15,201 nucleotides of DNA from JAGIBJ01 sp047604965 (GCA_047604965.1 JASGGQ010000062.1:1-15201); one strand, 5' to 3'; counted from the first letter of the stretch, positions 6,497 through 13,327 are shown. A program made the numbers and translations. Notes: a model not told the origin generated them from the letters alone.

Positions 6497-6505
6497 GACA
6501 GCCCC

Positions 6506-6709
6506 GTGGCAAAAAAATATCGAGAGGTCCGTGCGGCGCTGCGAAAAGCGGGCTGGATCGTCGTGCGTGTCTCAGGCTCGCACGAGGTCTGGGAGCATTC
6601 GGACGGTCGTTCGGTTGCAGTTCCTGGCGGCGGCAAGGATAATCGCGAGGTGCCTGCCGGGACGCTGGCGAGCATTCGACGAAGCACAGGACTGGACGAG
6701 TTGCGATGA
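6506..6709 (+). CDS. hicA: HicA-type mRNA interferase toxin
   Basis: HicA toxins are small double-stranded-RNA-binding-fold ribonucleases that cleave mRNA when not held by HicB. The 67-aa product has the family pattern: a basic N-terminus (AKKYREVRAALRKAGW), then VRVSGSHEVW with the expected catalytic His26 after Gly-Ser, a D-G-R-x-V-A-V-P strand, and the C-terminal PAGTLASIRRSTGL helix. Length is typical (55-80 aa). The GTG at 6506 is the only sensible start. A run of seven A (6511-6517) follows it, unusual in this GC-rich window. The gene overlaps hicB by 4 bp (ATGA), giving the usual toxin-first order of hicAB loci. The A-rich 5' end hints at horizontal acquisition, but the rest of the gene is GC-rich like its neighbours. 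Confidence 0.88.
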   Translation: MAKKYREVRAALRKAGWIVVRVSGSHEVWEHSDGRSVAVPGGGKDNREVPAGTLASIRRSTGLDELR

Positions 6710-6915
6710 CGAACTACGCCGTACTCTACGAACCAGCCGACGACGGCAGCTGGAGCGCACGCGCCGCCGACTTGCCGGTGTACGCCGTCGGAGACACGCG
6801 CGAAGAAGCTGAAGCCGAGGTCCGCTCCGCCATCGCGCTGTATCTCGACTACCTCGTTGACAAGGGCCAACCTCACCCGAGCAGCCTCAGCGTCGTCGGC
6901 ACAGTCGCCGTCTGA
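6706..6915 (+). CDS. hicB: HicB-type antitoxin, short form without DNA-binding domain
   Basis: HicB antitoxins bind and mask HicA through a partly degraded RNase H-like fold. The 69-aa product shows that domain: YAVLYEPADDGSWSARAADL (4-23), the P-x-Y-A-V-G-D-T-R-E-E-A turn, then the AEAEVRSAIALYLDYL helix (36-50). Many HicB proteins carry a C-terminal ribbon-helix-helix or helix-turn-helix used for autorepression. Here the protein ends about 20 residues after the helix, so it probably cannot bind DNA by itself. ATG 6706 overlaps the hicA stop by 4 bp, indicating translational coupling. The pair is convergent with the MYG1-family gene. Confidence 0.85.
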   Translation: MTNYAVLYEPADDGSWSARAADLPVYAVGDTREEAEAEVRSAIALYLDYLVDKGQPHPSSLSVVGTVAV

Positions 6916-7007
6916 CCGCCGTGCCGCGCGCATCGACTCGGCAGCGCTTGTCTGGGGGGAGAACGCCGCGTCTTCGTAAGTACGTCCGGCCAGCGTTGAG
7001 GATCTGC

Positions 7008-7916
7008 CTATTCGGTGTCGACGGCGAGCTGCGCGAGGGCGAGGGCGCCGTCGCGTGAGCCGGCGACCGCCATGAAGCGGCCGATATGGCAGAAGACGGC
7101 GTCGCTGACGCCGGAGGCCGCGACCAGCTCGGGCCCTTCGAGGCCGGCCCATGCGGCCGGCAGATCGCGGCGGTTTTCGAAGGTGCCGTGGTCGGCGGGG
7201 ACGGCCTGCACGCCCCAGTCATGCTCGCGCGGGTAGACGACGATCAGCGCCTGCGGGGCCTCCGCCATCACCACCGCCTTCCACGGCAGGCCGCGATCGA
7301 ACTCGATGATGCGCGGATCGGGGGCTGCCGCGATCGCCTGGCGGACCAGGCCGGTTGCGCGGGCGCGCGCCTGCGCCTGCGCGATCTCGCGGCGGATGAT
7401 GCCGTCGGCGAGCATCAGCGCCTCACCGAAGCCCTGCTGCTCGGCCCCGTCGCGATCCTCGTCGTCCCACTTCGAGCCGAACCCGGAGATCAGGCGTCCC
7501 AGCTGGTACGGCCCGACGCCATCAAAACGCGGCTCACACAGCTCCTGCCCGTTGTCTCCTGCATCGACCGGCGCGACGAGGCTGTAGTCCAGCTCGTCGG
7601 CGATCGCTTCGCTGCCACACACCTGCGCGCCGAAGTGCTTCCACACCAGGCCAAAGCTCGCGTACCGAATCCCGTTGGCACGTTCGCCGGCGTCGCCTTG
7701 GTGGTGGTCGAAGTCGCCGGTTTGCGGGTCGTACTTGCGGCCGACATCGACCCGAAGATCGCATTCGTCGAGCGCGTCGGCGTCGCGCGTGCGGACGATG
7801 CCGATCACGCCGAAGTGCAGGCGAAGTGTCGCCAGTGCAAAGACCTCGTCTGCGTGAAACGACCCCGAATGGGTCGCGACGCGCAACGGCTCGACAGGGA
7901 GGGGGCCGTCTGTCAT
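7008..7916 (-). CDS. MYG1 family (UPF0160) DHH-like phosphoesterase/exonuclease
   Basis: MYG1 proteins are metal-dependent nucleases related to the DHH superfamily; the eukaryotic member is a 3'-5' RNA exonuclease, and the role of bacterial members is little known. The 302-aa product carries THSGSFHADE (15-24), a VRTRDADAL segment, DVGRKYDPQTGDFDHHQGD (57-75) with the D-H-H motif, and the C-terminal GLPWKAVV and VYPREHDWGVQAVP segments of the family. Full length is normal for a bacterial member. I prefer ATG 7916, with CAAGGT 8 nt upstream usable as a -10 or an AAGG Shine-Dalgarno. The immediately preceding GTG (7919) adds one residue. It is transcribed towards hicAB and away from uppP. Confidence 0.88.
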   Translation of the reverse strand: MTDGPLPVEPLRVATHSGSFHADEVFALATLRLHFGVIGIVRTRDADALDECDLRVDVGRKYDPQTGDFDHHQGDAGERANGIRYASFGLVWKHFGAQVCGSEAIADELDYSLVAPVDAGDNGQELCEPRFDGVGPYQLGRLISGFGSKWDDEDRDGAEQQGFGEALMLADGIIRREIAQAQARARATGLVRQAIAAAPDPRIIEFDRGLPWKAVVMAEAPQALIVVYPREHDWGVQAVPADHGTFENRRDLPAAWAGLEGPELVAASGVSDAVFCHIGRFMAVAGSRDGALALAQLAVDTE

Positions 7917-8118
7917 CACCGGAAACCTTGGCAGAACGCGGGGCCGACGGCCACCGTGCCGGACTGGGCGGGCGCGCCGCGCGGGGTGCCAGCCCAGTGG
8001 TCAGTGCGGCGGCTGAGCCGATGCTTGTGGTGCGGCAAAGTGCCGGAGAACGGCCGGCAATGGCGGCGAATGCGTGCGCTGCGGCGCGGCGTGCGGCACG
8101 CAACCCGGCGCAATTTCT

Positions 8119-8134
8119 TGTGAGCTGCCTCACA
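8119..8134. promoter_or_regulatory. CRP/FNR-family operator-like palindrome
   Basis: The sequence is TGTGA-GCTGCC-TCACA, a perfect match to the symmetrical CRP consensus TGTGA-N6-TCACA, also bound by actinobacterial CRP homologues. It is centred at 8126.5. If uppP transcription starts about 7 nt after its -10 (near 8219), the site lies about 92 bp upstream, on a helical face compatible with class I activation. It could also serve the divergent MYG1 gene, about 210 bp away. No regulator gene is in the window. Confidence 0.5.
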
Positions 8135-8206
8135 GCGGCGTTGAACGATGCTCGACAGCGCGGCGGCGCTGCCAGCCAACTCGCGGCCTGATCGGCGGCG
8201 CGCCGC

Positions 8207-8212
8207 TATCGT
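8207..8212 (+). promoter_or_regulatory. -10-like box TATCGT before uppP
   Basis: TATCGT is followed by 9 nt and the ATG at 8222. The start would be leaderless or have a 1-3-nt leader. No Shine-Dalgarno is visible in the GCGCCGCTG spacer. Confidence 0.45.
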
Positions 8213-8221
8213 GCGCCGCTG

Positions 8222-9088
8222 ATGTTCGTCGTAGCCGCCGATTCGCTGAACTACCTCGAAGCGCTGCTGCTCGGCATCGTGCAGGGGCTGACCGAATTCC
8301 TGCCGATCTCGTCGAGTGCGCATCTGCGCATCACGTCGGCGCTCGCCGGCTGGGGCGACCCGGGTGCCGCCTTCACCGCCGTCACCCAGCTCGGTACCGA
8401 ACTGGCGGTCGTGCTGTATTTCGGACGCGACATCATCAGGATCGCGCGGGCCTGGTTTGCATCGCTGCCGGCGCGCCGCTGGCCGCAGGACGCCGACGCG
8501 CGGATGGGCTGGCTCGTGATCTTCGGTTCGATGCCGATTGTGCTGCTCGGTCTGCTGCTGGAAGACCCGATCGACTCGGCGTTCCGCGACCTGCGGCTGA
8601 TCGCGCTCAACCTCGTGATCTTCGGCGTGCTCCTCGGCTTCGCCGATCGGCTTGCCCGCAGCGACCGCAGTCTCGAACAGCTCACCGTGCGCCACGGGCT
8701 GATCTACGGCTTCGCGCAGGCGATGGCGCTGCTGCCCGGAGTCTCTCGCTCTGGTGGCACGATCACCGCCGGCCGCCTGCTTGGCTACGACCGCGAAGCG
8801 GCGACCCGCTTTGCGTTTCTGCTCGCAATCCCCGCCGTTTTCGGTTCGGGCATCTACAAGCTCAAGGACATCGGTGCCGCCGACGGGGGCACCGGCTGGG
8901 GCCCGACGATCTTCGCGACCGTCGTCGCCTTCGCTGTCGGGTACGCGGTGATCGCGTGGCTGCTGCGGTACCTGCGTACCCGCAGCTATCTGCCGTTCGT
9001 GGTGTACCGCGTCGCCCTCGGCCTGTTCGTGCTGCTGCTTGTCGCGGCCGGAGCGCTGCATCCCGAAAGCGGGTACGTCGCGCCGTAA
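8222..9088 (+). CDS. uppP: Undecaprenyl-diphosphatase UppP (BacA)
   Basis: UppP removes a phosphate from undecaprenyl pyrophosphate so the lipid carrier can be reused for peptidoglycan and other wall polymers; overproduction gives bacitracin resistance. The 288-aa polytopic membrane protein has the two family motifs: QGLTEFLPISSSAHL (21-35, with Glu25 and the Ser cluster) and LPGVSRSGGT (172-181, with Arg177 and Ser178). It also has the EAATRFAFLLAIP helix after the second motif. Length is typical (265-290). ATG 8222 gives the correct N-terminal helix and follows a -10-like box by 9 nt. Only 27 bp separate its stop from the convergent rhomboid-like gene. The upstream CRP-like palindrome suggests regulation. 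Confidence 0.95.
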   Translation: MFVVAADSLNYLEALLLGIVQGLTEFLPISSSAHLRITSALAGWGDPGAAFTAVTQLGTELAVVLYFGRDIIRIARAWFASLPARRWPQDADARMGWLVIFGSMPIVLLGLLLEDPIDSAFRDLRLIALNLVIFGVLLGFADRLARSDRSLEQLTVRHGLIYGFAQAMALLPGVSRSGGTITAGRLLGYDREAATRFAFLLAIPAVFGSGIYKLKDIGAADGGTGWGPTIFATVVAFAVGYAVIAWLLRYLRTRSYLPFVVYRVALGLFVLLLVAAGALHPESGYVAP

Positions 9089-9115
9089 GCGGCGCCGCGT
9101 CGGCCCGGCCGGCGG

Positions 9116-10054
9116 TCAGCTGTCGCGGTGGCGGCGTGCGCGGATCTCGTCGAGCTGGCGCCGTTCGTCGTCGCTGAGCGCAGCCATGCCGCCGGCGCTG
9201 ATTTTGTCGAGCAGCGCGTCGAGCGCGAGATCATCGGCTGCGGCGTTGTCGGAAACCTGCGGCATCGGCTGCGACCGGACCGGTGCCGGTGTCGGCATGG
9301 CGACGATCTCCGCCGCCTCGCGCCGGCCGAAGCGTCCTGCGAGCCGGCTGCGACGCGACCGGCCAACCGACCCGTTCTTGCCGGGCGACGTGGCTGGCGT
9401 GCGGCCCCGGCGCGGCAGCTCGGGAATCTGGTCGTACATCGAGAGCAATCCGACGCGGCGTGCGATCACGGCGATCACCGCGCTGGCCAGCAGCACCGTC
9501 AGCAACTGCACCCACTGGCGGTATGCGAGGTCGTTGAGGATTTCCAGCGCGACGATCGCCGCGCCGATGACCCACGCCGGAATGTCGAAGAAGAACGGGC
9601 GCCTAGGATGCTCGGCGATGTACAGCAGCACCACGGCGAAGGTCGGCATCGCCAGGCCGGCCGCGAACTCGTCGGTTTTGAGCAAGGTCGCCAGGACGAC
9701 GTAGAACGCCGTGTAGATCCCGACGATCGATACGAACAGCCGCAAAAAGTCGATGCGTCCCGTTTGGCGTTCCAGTTCGCTGCCGAACAGCCAGAACATC
9801 GCGGCGGTGACGATCGTCCACAGGCTGAACGCGGGCATCGCCAGCGGCCAGGTGATGAGCCGCCACAGCTGGCCGTCGGTCACCGCCGAGGTGTCGAGGA
9901 ACAGCGCGCTGTTGACCGGCTTGCTGACCGGTTCGACGACGAACACGATGAGCATCACCGTCCACGCCAGCACGATCGCGACGGTGGTGGTCACATCGAG
10001 GCTGCCGAGGCGCCCCCAAGTGTCGTCGTCGCGTTCGGTTCCGGCGTAGCGCAC
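9116..10054 (-). CDS. Rhomboid-like membrane protein, probably non-proteolytic
   Basis: The 312-aa product has about six hydrophobic helices between residues 22 and 199, including the rhomboid-type VTDGQLWRLITWPL segment (58-71), FWLFGSELERQTGR (87-100) and a helix AGLAMPTFAVVLLY (132-145) where active rhomboids carry G-x-S-G. After a long Arg/Pro/Ser cytoplasmic linker, the C-terminus (about 278-310) has LDALLDKISAGGMAALSDDE. This is the small helical tail (DUF6576-like) found after many bacterial rhomboids. No Ser in a GxSG context and no His in the later helices are visible, so a pseudo-protease role is inferred. The start GTG 10054 is supported by a TAGGCT box 6 nt upstream. It lies 30 bp after the EamA gene on the same strand. 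Confidence 0.75.
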   Translation of the reverse strand: MRYAGTERDDDTWGRLGSLDVTTTVAIVLAWTVMLIVFVVEPVSKPVNSALFLDTSAVTDGQLWRLITWPLAMPAFSLWTIVTAAMFWLFGSELERQTGRIDFLRLFVSIVGIYTAFYVVLATLLKTDEFAAGLAMPTFAVVLLYIAEHPRRPFFFDIPAWVIGAAIVALEILNDLAYRQWVQLLTVLLASAVIAVIARRVGLLSMYDQIPELPRRGRTPATSPGKNGSVGRSRRSRLAGRFGRREAAEIVAMPTPAPVRSQPMPQVSDNAAADDLALDALLDKISAGGMAALSDDERRQLDEIRARRHRDS

Positions 10055-10060
10055 GCCGCA

Positions 10061-10066
10061 AGCCTA
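10061..10066 (-). promoter_or_regulatory. -10-like box TAGGCT before the rhomboid-like gene
   Basis: On the minus strand TAGGCT is followed by 6 nt and the GTG at 10054. It sits in the 30-bp gap after the EamA gene, giving the rhomboid-like gene its own start although it could also be co-transcribed. A TTGACG at 10080-10075 is only 8 bp away and cannot be its -35. Confidence 0.5.
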
Positions 10067-10084
10067 GATGATCCCGTCAACGCC

Positions 10085-10936
10085 TCAGCCGGTCGCGACG
10101 AGTGCGACCGACGCGGCGGCGAGCAGCAAGCCGATCGCCTGCGCGCGACCGATGCGTTCGCCGAGCAGTAGCGCGGCAAGCACGACGGTGACCGCCGGAT
10201 ACAGCGACGCGATCACCGACACGACGCTCATCAGGCCGTGGCGGTACGCGAGCGTGACGCAGGCCACCGCGCCCAAGCCGAGCAGCCCCGATGGCCAGCC
10301 GCGCCACGCCGCCCGCTCGCGCGGCAGCCACGCCTGGCCCTGGAGCGACGCGACCGCGATCACGCCCAGCAGCCCGGCGCCGTCGAGCGCCGGAAGGACC
10401 CGCAAGCCGGCGCTGTCGCTCAGCAGCCCGGTGGTGGTGAACAGCATGCCGAAGCCGACGCCGGCCAGCACTCCGTCGAGGATCGCGGCGCGATCGCGTT
10501 CGGCCGGCCGGTCGCCGCTGGCCGTCTGCTCGGCGCCGCCACCGGCGACCAGCACGATCGCCGGGCCGGCGCAGGCAATGCCGACGAGCGCGAGCGGCGC
10601 TGGATGGTCGCCGGTCGCGAGGCCGACGATCACCGGGATCACGGCGGCGATCACGCCGGAGAGCGGCGCGACGACCGTCATGCGGCCATGTGCGAGGCCA
10701 CGGTACAAAAAGCCGGCGCCGACGCCACTGGCCGCGCCGCCAGCGGAGCCAAGCAGCCAATCGTGAGCGGTTGGCGTGCCGCCAGCGACCAACGACACTG
10801 GAATCGACAGCACCGTCGCGGTGAGCATTACGACGACCGCGACCTGCCACGCCGGCGCGCGCGACGACGCGAGCCCGCCGACATAATCGGAGGTGCCGTA
10901 CGCGGCGGCCGAGAGCAGCGCGAGGAGTAGTGCCAT
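10085..10936 (-). CDS. EamA/DMT-superfamily transporter
   Basis: The 283-aa product has ten predicted membrane helices arranged as two repeats, the layout of EamA (drug/metabolite transporter) proteins. The first repeat opens with LALLSAAAYGTSDYVGGL, and GFLYRGLAHGRMTVVAPLSGV lies at its end. The second has the typical YRHGLMSVVSVIASLYPAVTVVLAALLLGERI stretch near residues 232-263, with the conserved P-x-x-T-x-x-x-A-x-x-x-x-G-E pattern. Substrates in this family range over amino acids, nucleotides, sugars and drugs and cannot be predicted. ATG 10936 is the only in-frame start after a stop at 10981-10979. A possible TAGCCT -10 (10981-10976) would leave a leader of about 30 nt without a clear ribosome site. 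Confidence 0.88.
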   Translation of the reverse strand: MALLLALLSAAAYGTSDYVGGLASSRAPAWQVAVVVMLTATVLSIPVSLVAGGTPTAHDWLLGSAGGAASGVGAGFLYRGLAHGRMTVVAPLSGVIAAVIPVIVGLATGDHPAPLALVGIACAGPAIVLVAGGGAEQTASGDRPAERDRAAILDGVLAGVGFGMLFTTTGLLSDSAGLRVLPALDGAGLLGVIAVASLQGQAWLPRERAAWRGWPSGLLGLGAVACVTLAYRHGLMSVVSVIASLYPAVTVVLAALLLGERIGRAQAIGLLLAAASVALVATG

Positions 10937-11035
10937 CAGCGGCGCGTCGATCGGCGGCGGTGACTGGTGCGCGCGAGGCTACGCCGCCGTCCACCACGTC
11001 GCACGGCCACCACTTGAACGTGCGCTGAGCGCCGA

Positions 11036-12622
11036 TTAGTGGCGGAAGTGGCGGCGGTCGGTGAAGACCATCGTCACGCCCCGCTTGTTGGCGGCTTCGA
11101 CGACTTCGTCGTCGCGCACGCTGCCGCCCGGCTGGATGATCGCGCGCACACCCGAGTCGATCGCGAGTTCCGGGCCGTCCGCGAACGGGAAGAAGGCGTC
11201 GGAGGCGAGCACCGCGCCATCGAGCGAATCGACGCGCGACTTGTCGAGCGCGAGCCGCACCGAGTCGACGCGGCTCATTTGGCCGGCGCCGATGCCGACG
11301 GTCGCGCGCTGTTTCGTCAGCACGATCGCGTTGCTCTTGACGTGCCGCACGACGCGCCACGCGAAGAGCAACTCTTCCCATTCGGCGTCGGTCGGGTGGC
11401 GGTCGGTCGCGACCTCGAATTGGCTGCGGTCGTCGGGGTCGGTGTCGCGGTCCTGCATCAGCATGCCGCCGCCGAGGTCGCGCGTTTCCGGGTCGATGCC
11501 GCGCCGAAAACGCCGTTCGCGATCTTCCAGCACCCGCAGGTTCGGCTTGCCGGCGAAGATCTCCAGCGCGGCGGGGGTGAAGCTTGGGGCGACGACCACT
11601 TCGGTGAAGCGCGTCACGATCTGCTTGGCGACCGTTTCGTCGACCTCGCGGTTGAGGGCGACGATCCCGCCGAAGGCCGACAGCGGATCGGATGCGAAGG
11701 CGCGCTCGTAGGCGTCGAGCGCGCCGTCGCCGAGTGCGGCGCCGCACGGATTGTTGTGCTTGACGATCGCGCATGCGGCGTCGCTCAGTTCGGCAACGAG
11801 CCGCCGCGCGGAGTCGAGATCGAGCAGGTTGTTGTACGAGAGCTGTTTGCCTTGGTGCTGCTGCACCATCGAGAGCGCGTGCGTGCGGCTGCCGACCTGC
11901 GTGTAGTACGCGGCGCGCTGGTGCGGGTTTTCACCGTACGGCAGCTCCATTGTCTTCTCGAATGCGCGGACGTACAGGTCGGGGAACTGTGCGCCGGCCT
12001 GTTCGCTGAACCAGCGCGCGATCGAGGTGTCGTAGCGCGCGGTGGTGTGGAACGCCTCGCCGGCGAGCGCGCGGCGCGTCTCCCAGCTGATCTCGCCGCC
12101 GGTTGCTTCGAGTTCGGCGAGGATGCCGTCGTACGATTCCGGGGAGACGACGACCGCGACATACGCATGGTTTTTCGCGGCGGCACGGATCATCGTCGGG
12201 CCACCGATGTCGATCTGTTCGATCACGGCGGAGTCCGGCAGATCCAGGCGGGCGGCAGTCTGCTCGAACGGGTAGAGGTTGACGCACACCAGGTCGATCC
12301 ATTCGATCCCGTGTTGTTCGGCGGCTGCGACGTGCCCGGCGTTGTCGCGCACGCCAAGCAGGCCGCCGTGCAGTTTGGGATGGAGCGTTTTCAGCCGGCC
12401 GTCCATCATCTCCGGGAAGCCGGTGAGGTCGTCGACGGCACGCACCGGCAGGCCGGCCTTCTCCAGCGACGCGAGCGTGCCGCCGGTGGAGACGAGTTCC
12501 ACGCCGAGTGCGGCGAGGCCCTTCGCGAAGTCAACGACGCCGCGCTTATCGAAGACCGAAATCAGCGCGCGCTTGATGCGGACCGTCTCAGGGGGCGTGG
12601 GGGCTTCAGCGTGGCTGCTCAC
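11036..12622 (-). CDS. purH: Bifunctional AICAR transformylase / IMP cyclohydrolase
   Basis: PurH does the last two steps of IMP synthesis: formylation of AICAR with 10-formyl-THF, then ring closure. The 528-aa product is full length. The N-terminal MGS-like cyclohydrolase domain (about 16-145) has LVSTGGT (43-48) and the KTLHPKLHGG loop (78-87). PYGENPHQ (228-235) marks the junction. The transformylase domain has the catalytic VKHNNPCG (287-294, Lys288 and His289), DPLSAFGG, FFPFADG, and AIIQPGGSVRD near the C-terminus. GTG 12622 is supported by the -10-like TAGGAT 9 nt upstream. It adds about 15 residues before the KRALISVFDK strand. It is third in the purF-purN-purH series on this strand but separated from purN by 117 bp with a strong hairpin and its own promoter-like box. 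Confidence 0.97.
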   Translation of the reverse strand: MSSHAEAPTPPETVRIKRALISVFDKRGVVDFAKGLAALGVELVSTGGTLASLEKAGLPVRAVDDLTGFPEMMDGRLKTLHPKLHGGLLGVRDNAGHVAAAEQHGIEWIDLVCVNLYPFEQTAARLDLPDSAVIEQIDIGGPTMIRAAAKNHAYVAVVVSPESYDGILAELEATGGEISWETRRALAGEAFHTTARYDTSIARWFSEQAGAQFPDLYVRAFEKTMELPYGENPHQRAAYYTQVGSRTHALSMVQQHQGKQLSYNNLLDLDSARRLVAELSDAACAIVKHNNPCGAALGDGALDAYERAFASDPLSAFGGIVALNREVDETVAKQIVTRFTEVVVAPSFTPAALEIFAGKPNLRVLEDRERRFRRGIDPETRDLGGGMLMQDRDTDPDDRSQFEVATDRHPTDAEWEELLFAWRVVRHVKSNAIVLTKQRATVGIGAGQMSRVDSVRLALDKSRVDSLDGAVLASDAFFPFADGPELAIDSGVRAIIQPGGSVRDDEVVEAANKRGVTMVFTDRRHFRH

Positions 12623-12631
12623 AGATCGCCG

Positions 12632-12637
12632 ATCCTA
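12632..12637 (-). promoter_or_regulatory. -10-like box TAGGAT before purH
   Basis: On the minus strand TAGGAT is followed by 9 nt and the GTG of purH. Its -35 zone would lie inside the 12643-12671 hairpin, so the hairpin DNA could affect promoter use. No Shine-Dalgarno precedes the GTG. Confidence 0.5.
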
Positions 12638-12642
12638 ACCGA

Positions 12643-12671
12643 CGGCGCGGCCCGGCCGCCGGGCCGCGCCG
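12643..12671 (-). terminator. 13-bp all-GC hairpin between purN and purH
   Basis: A perfect 13-bp stem of only G and C, with arms at 12643-12655 and 12659-12671 and a 3-nt loop, lies 69 bp after the purN stop and 5 bp before the purH -10 box. It is the strongest hairpin in the window. It probably ends purN transcription, though only a weak T-rich GTTAGGAT follows. As DNA it is also a palindrome overlapping the purH -35 zone. Confidence 0.6.
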
Positions 12672-12739
12672 GTGGCAGTGGCAGCGTGCCAGCTCGGTGT
12701 TGGGCGGCGTTTACGAGGCCGGGGGCGGTGGGTCGAGCC

Positions 12740-13327
12740 TCAGGTCGCGGCTGATCGTGCGTGCGCGAGGTTGGTGACGGCGCGGCAGAGCAGCTCGTGT
12801 TCGACTGGGGCGAGTGCGGCGCGCAGGTCGGCGGCGCTCTGCCCGCCGATGATCGGTACCGCCTGCTGCAAGAGCACGGGGCCGGTATCGATGCCTTCGT
12901 CGACGAGGTGGACGGTAACGCCGGTCTGCGTGGCGCCGGCATCGAGCGCCTGCTCGATGGCGTGCAGGCCGGGGAAGCGGGGCAGCAGCGACGGGTGGAC
13001 GTTGACGATGCGGCCGGCGAAGGCGGCGATGAAGCCGGGGGTCAGCAGTGCCATGTAGCCGGCGAGGACGACGATCCTGGCGTCGAGTTCGTCGCGCAGC
13101 CACGCGGCGATCGCGGCGTCGCGTGCCGGACGGTCAGGGTAGTCGGCGAGTGGGAAGATGCGCGTGGCGATCCCGGCGTGCGCGGCGCGGGTGAGGGCGT
13201 GCGCGGCGGGCTTGTCGCCGCCGACCCCGGCGATTTGCACGTCGCGGCCGTGCAGCCGGTCGATCAGCGCTTGCAGGTTGGTGCCCTCGCCGGAGGCAAG
13301 CACGGCGATGCGGGGAAGATCGGCCAC
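12740..13327 (-). CDS. purN: Phosphoribosylglycinamide formyltransferase
   Basis: PurN transfers a formyl group from 10-formyl-THF to GAR, step three of purine synthesis. The 195-aa product has the Rossmann-like opening IAVLASGEGTNLQALID (7-23), LAGYMALLTP (88-97), the signature IVNVHPSLLPRFPG (107-120) with Asn109 and His111, and TVHLVDEGIDTGPVL (138-152), whose Asp147 corresponds to the catalytic aspartate. Length matches the family (190-215). The frame stays open far upstream into purF, but GTG 13327 is chosen because it places the first beta strand at residue 7 and because a TACCGT box lies 7 nt upstream. It follows purF by 53 bp. Confidence 0.95.
   Translation of the reverse strand: MADLPRIAVLASGEGTNLQALIDRLHGRDVQIAGVGGDKPAAHALTRAAHAGIATRIFPLADYPDRPARDAAIAAWLRDELDARIVVLAGYMALLTPGFIAAFAGRIVNVHPSLLPRFPGLHAIEQALDAGATQTGVTVHLVDEGIDTGPVLLQQAVPIIGGQSAADLRAALAPVEHELLCRAVTNLAHARSAAT

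Larger units (their letters stand above)
7917..8221. other. Intergenic region (about 300 bp) between the MYG1-family gene and uppP
   Basis: No gene could be supported in this stretch. It holds a CRP-type palindrome (8119-8134), the uppP -10 box (8207-8212), and a 7-bp inverted repeat ACTGGGC / GCCCAGT (7963-7969 and 7992-7998) around a GGCGCGCC palindrome near the MYG1 start. The 8022-8100 part is rich in Cys codons in two plus-strand frames (CLWCGK in one, ECVRCGAACG in another), which might be a decayed zinc-ribbon gene but lacks a continuous frame. Confidence 0.6.

Noticed and set aside
8014..8150. Possible small zinc-ribbon gene (CLWCGK in one frame, ECVRCGAACG in another)
   Set aside because: The two Cys-rich pieces lie in different frames, with a stop at 8014-8016 upstream in the second frame and no start signal. 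At best it is a decayed remnant; it was not called as a gene or pseudogene.
8021..8191. 57-codon plus-strand frame from ATG 8021 in the uppP upstream gap
   Set aside because: Ala/Arg-rich low complexity, with no ribosome site or -10 at the usual distance and no recognisable family.
10943..10990. 8-bp inverted repeat CGGCGGCG / CGCCGCCG between purH and the EamA gene
   Set aside because: Simple GGC/GCC repeats arise easily in this base composition. The loop is over 20 nt and no other terminator feature supports it.
10077..11774. 565-codon minus-strand open frame across the EamA gene and the 3' part of purH
   Set aside because: It is Arg-rich low-complexity translation that overlaps two well-supported genes in a different frame of the same strand.
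11039..12754. 571-codon plus-strand open frame opposite purH
   Set aside because: It is a mirror frame of purH, produced by high GC in codon third positions. Its translation is Asp/Val/Arg-rich with no recognisable fold, and purH is unambiguous on the other strand.
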